Positions 6,964 through 7,008 of a DNA stretch of 7,008 nt are shown one piece after another. A program made the translations under genes and the position numbers. The number at the start of each line of letters is the position of its first letter. Positions within the stretch are counted from its first letter, which is position 1. The DNA is from an uncultured Verrucomicrobiota bacterium (GTDB taxonomy: Bacteria; Verrucomicrobiota; Verrucomicrobiia; Chthoniobacterales; SZAS-18): NCBI GenBank assembly GCA_937871685.1, contig CALMOL010000232.1:1-7008 (forward strand), written 5' to 3'. The notes beneath the pieces were generated by a model. That model searched no databases and had not been told where the DNA came from. It saw nothing but the letters and a program-made list of their open reading frames with translations.

Positions 6964-7006
6964 GGGCGCGCTCGCCGGAGAGCATCGGGGCGAGGGCGCC
7001 CGAGAG
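6929..7006 (-). CDS. Possible C-terminal tail of a convergent gene, cut by the right edge
   Basis: On the minus strand one frame stays open from the edge to a TGA at 6931-6929, encoding 25 residues (beginning LSGALAPMLSGERAL). Nearly all its codons end in G or C, unlike the other two minus frames over 6964-7008, and this matches the bias of the real genes here. If real it converges on the aminopeptidase and overlaps its last 35 bases. The fragment is too short to recognise a family, and part of it coincides with a hairpin, so the call is tentative. Confidence 0.3.
   Translation of the reverse strand, partial: LSGALAPMLSGERALTARQRTAGGR
6964..7001. terminator. Candidate bidirectional stem-loop directly after the aminopeptidase stop
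   Basis: GGGCGC-G-CTCGCC (6964-6976) pairs with GGCGAG-G-GCGCCC (6989-7001): 12 base pairs with one central G-G mismatch and a 12-base loop (6977-6988). It begins at the base after the TGA. No T-run follows on the plus strand before the window ends, so it is not a textbook intrinsic terminator. In DNA this rich in G and C such a palindrome may also arise by chance from coding sequence on the other strand. Confidence 0.35.
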
Positions 7007-7008
7007 GG

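Overview
The window is a G+C-rich (about two thirds by eye) chromosomal segment with two divergent gene clusters either side of one repeat-bearing intergenic gap. The codon usage (strong G/C at third positions), the general lack of Shine-Dalgarno-like sequences before the starts, the style of the dihydrouridine synthase and of the peptide transporter, and a secreted M1 aminopeptidase suggest a Gram-negative bacterium of the Verrucomicrobiota or a neighbouring PVC lineage. That assignment is an inference from resemblance, not a demonstrated placement.

Left half, minus strand, reading right to left from about 2629 to 1: a tRNA-dihydrouridine synthase, an exported SurA/PrsA-like parvulin peptidyl-prolyl isomerase, and the N-terminal half of a beta-hydroxyacid dehydrogenase (6-phosphogluconate dehydrogenase-like fold) that runs off the left edge. 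Gaps are 64 and 36 bases with no convincing terminator, so the three are probably co-transcribed, although their functions (tRNA modification, envelope protein folding, small-acid reduction/oxidation) are unrelated.

Centre, about 2630-2843: a non-coding gap between the divergent clusters. It must hold both promoters, but none can be picked with confidence. It carries a 14-bp tandem duplication, an 18-bp inverted repeat pair (17/18 matching) bounding about 163 bp, further copies of a CCTCRRGCTTCA-type motif, and a separate 11-bp bulged hairpin in the middle.

Right half, plus strand, 2844-6963: a proton-coupled oligopeptide transporter (POT/PTR2 family, apparently the 12-helix form without the HA-HB insertion common in bacteria), then after 25 bases a signal-peptide-bearing M1 zinc aminopeptidase with all catalytic residues. 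The pair makes a coherent peptide-scavenging unit: trimming of peptides outside the cytoplasm, then uptake of di- and tripeptides.

Right edge: immediately after the aminopeptidase stop there is a 12-bp inverted repeat with one mismatch (possible terminator) and, on the minus strand, a reading frame that may be the tail of a convergent gene overlapping the aminopeptidase end by 35 bases. I see no mobile element genes, CRISPR, RNA genes or defence system. The coding content is ordinary; the oddities are the central repeats, the transporter architecture and the right-edge junction.
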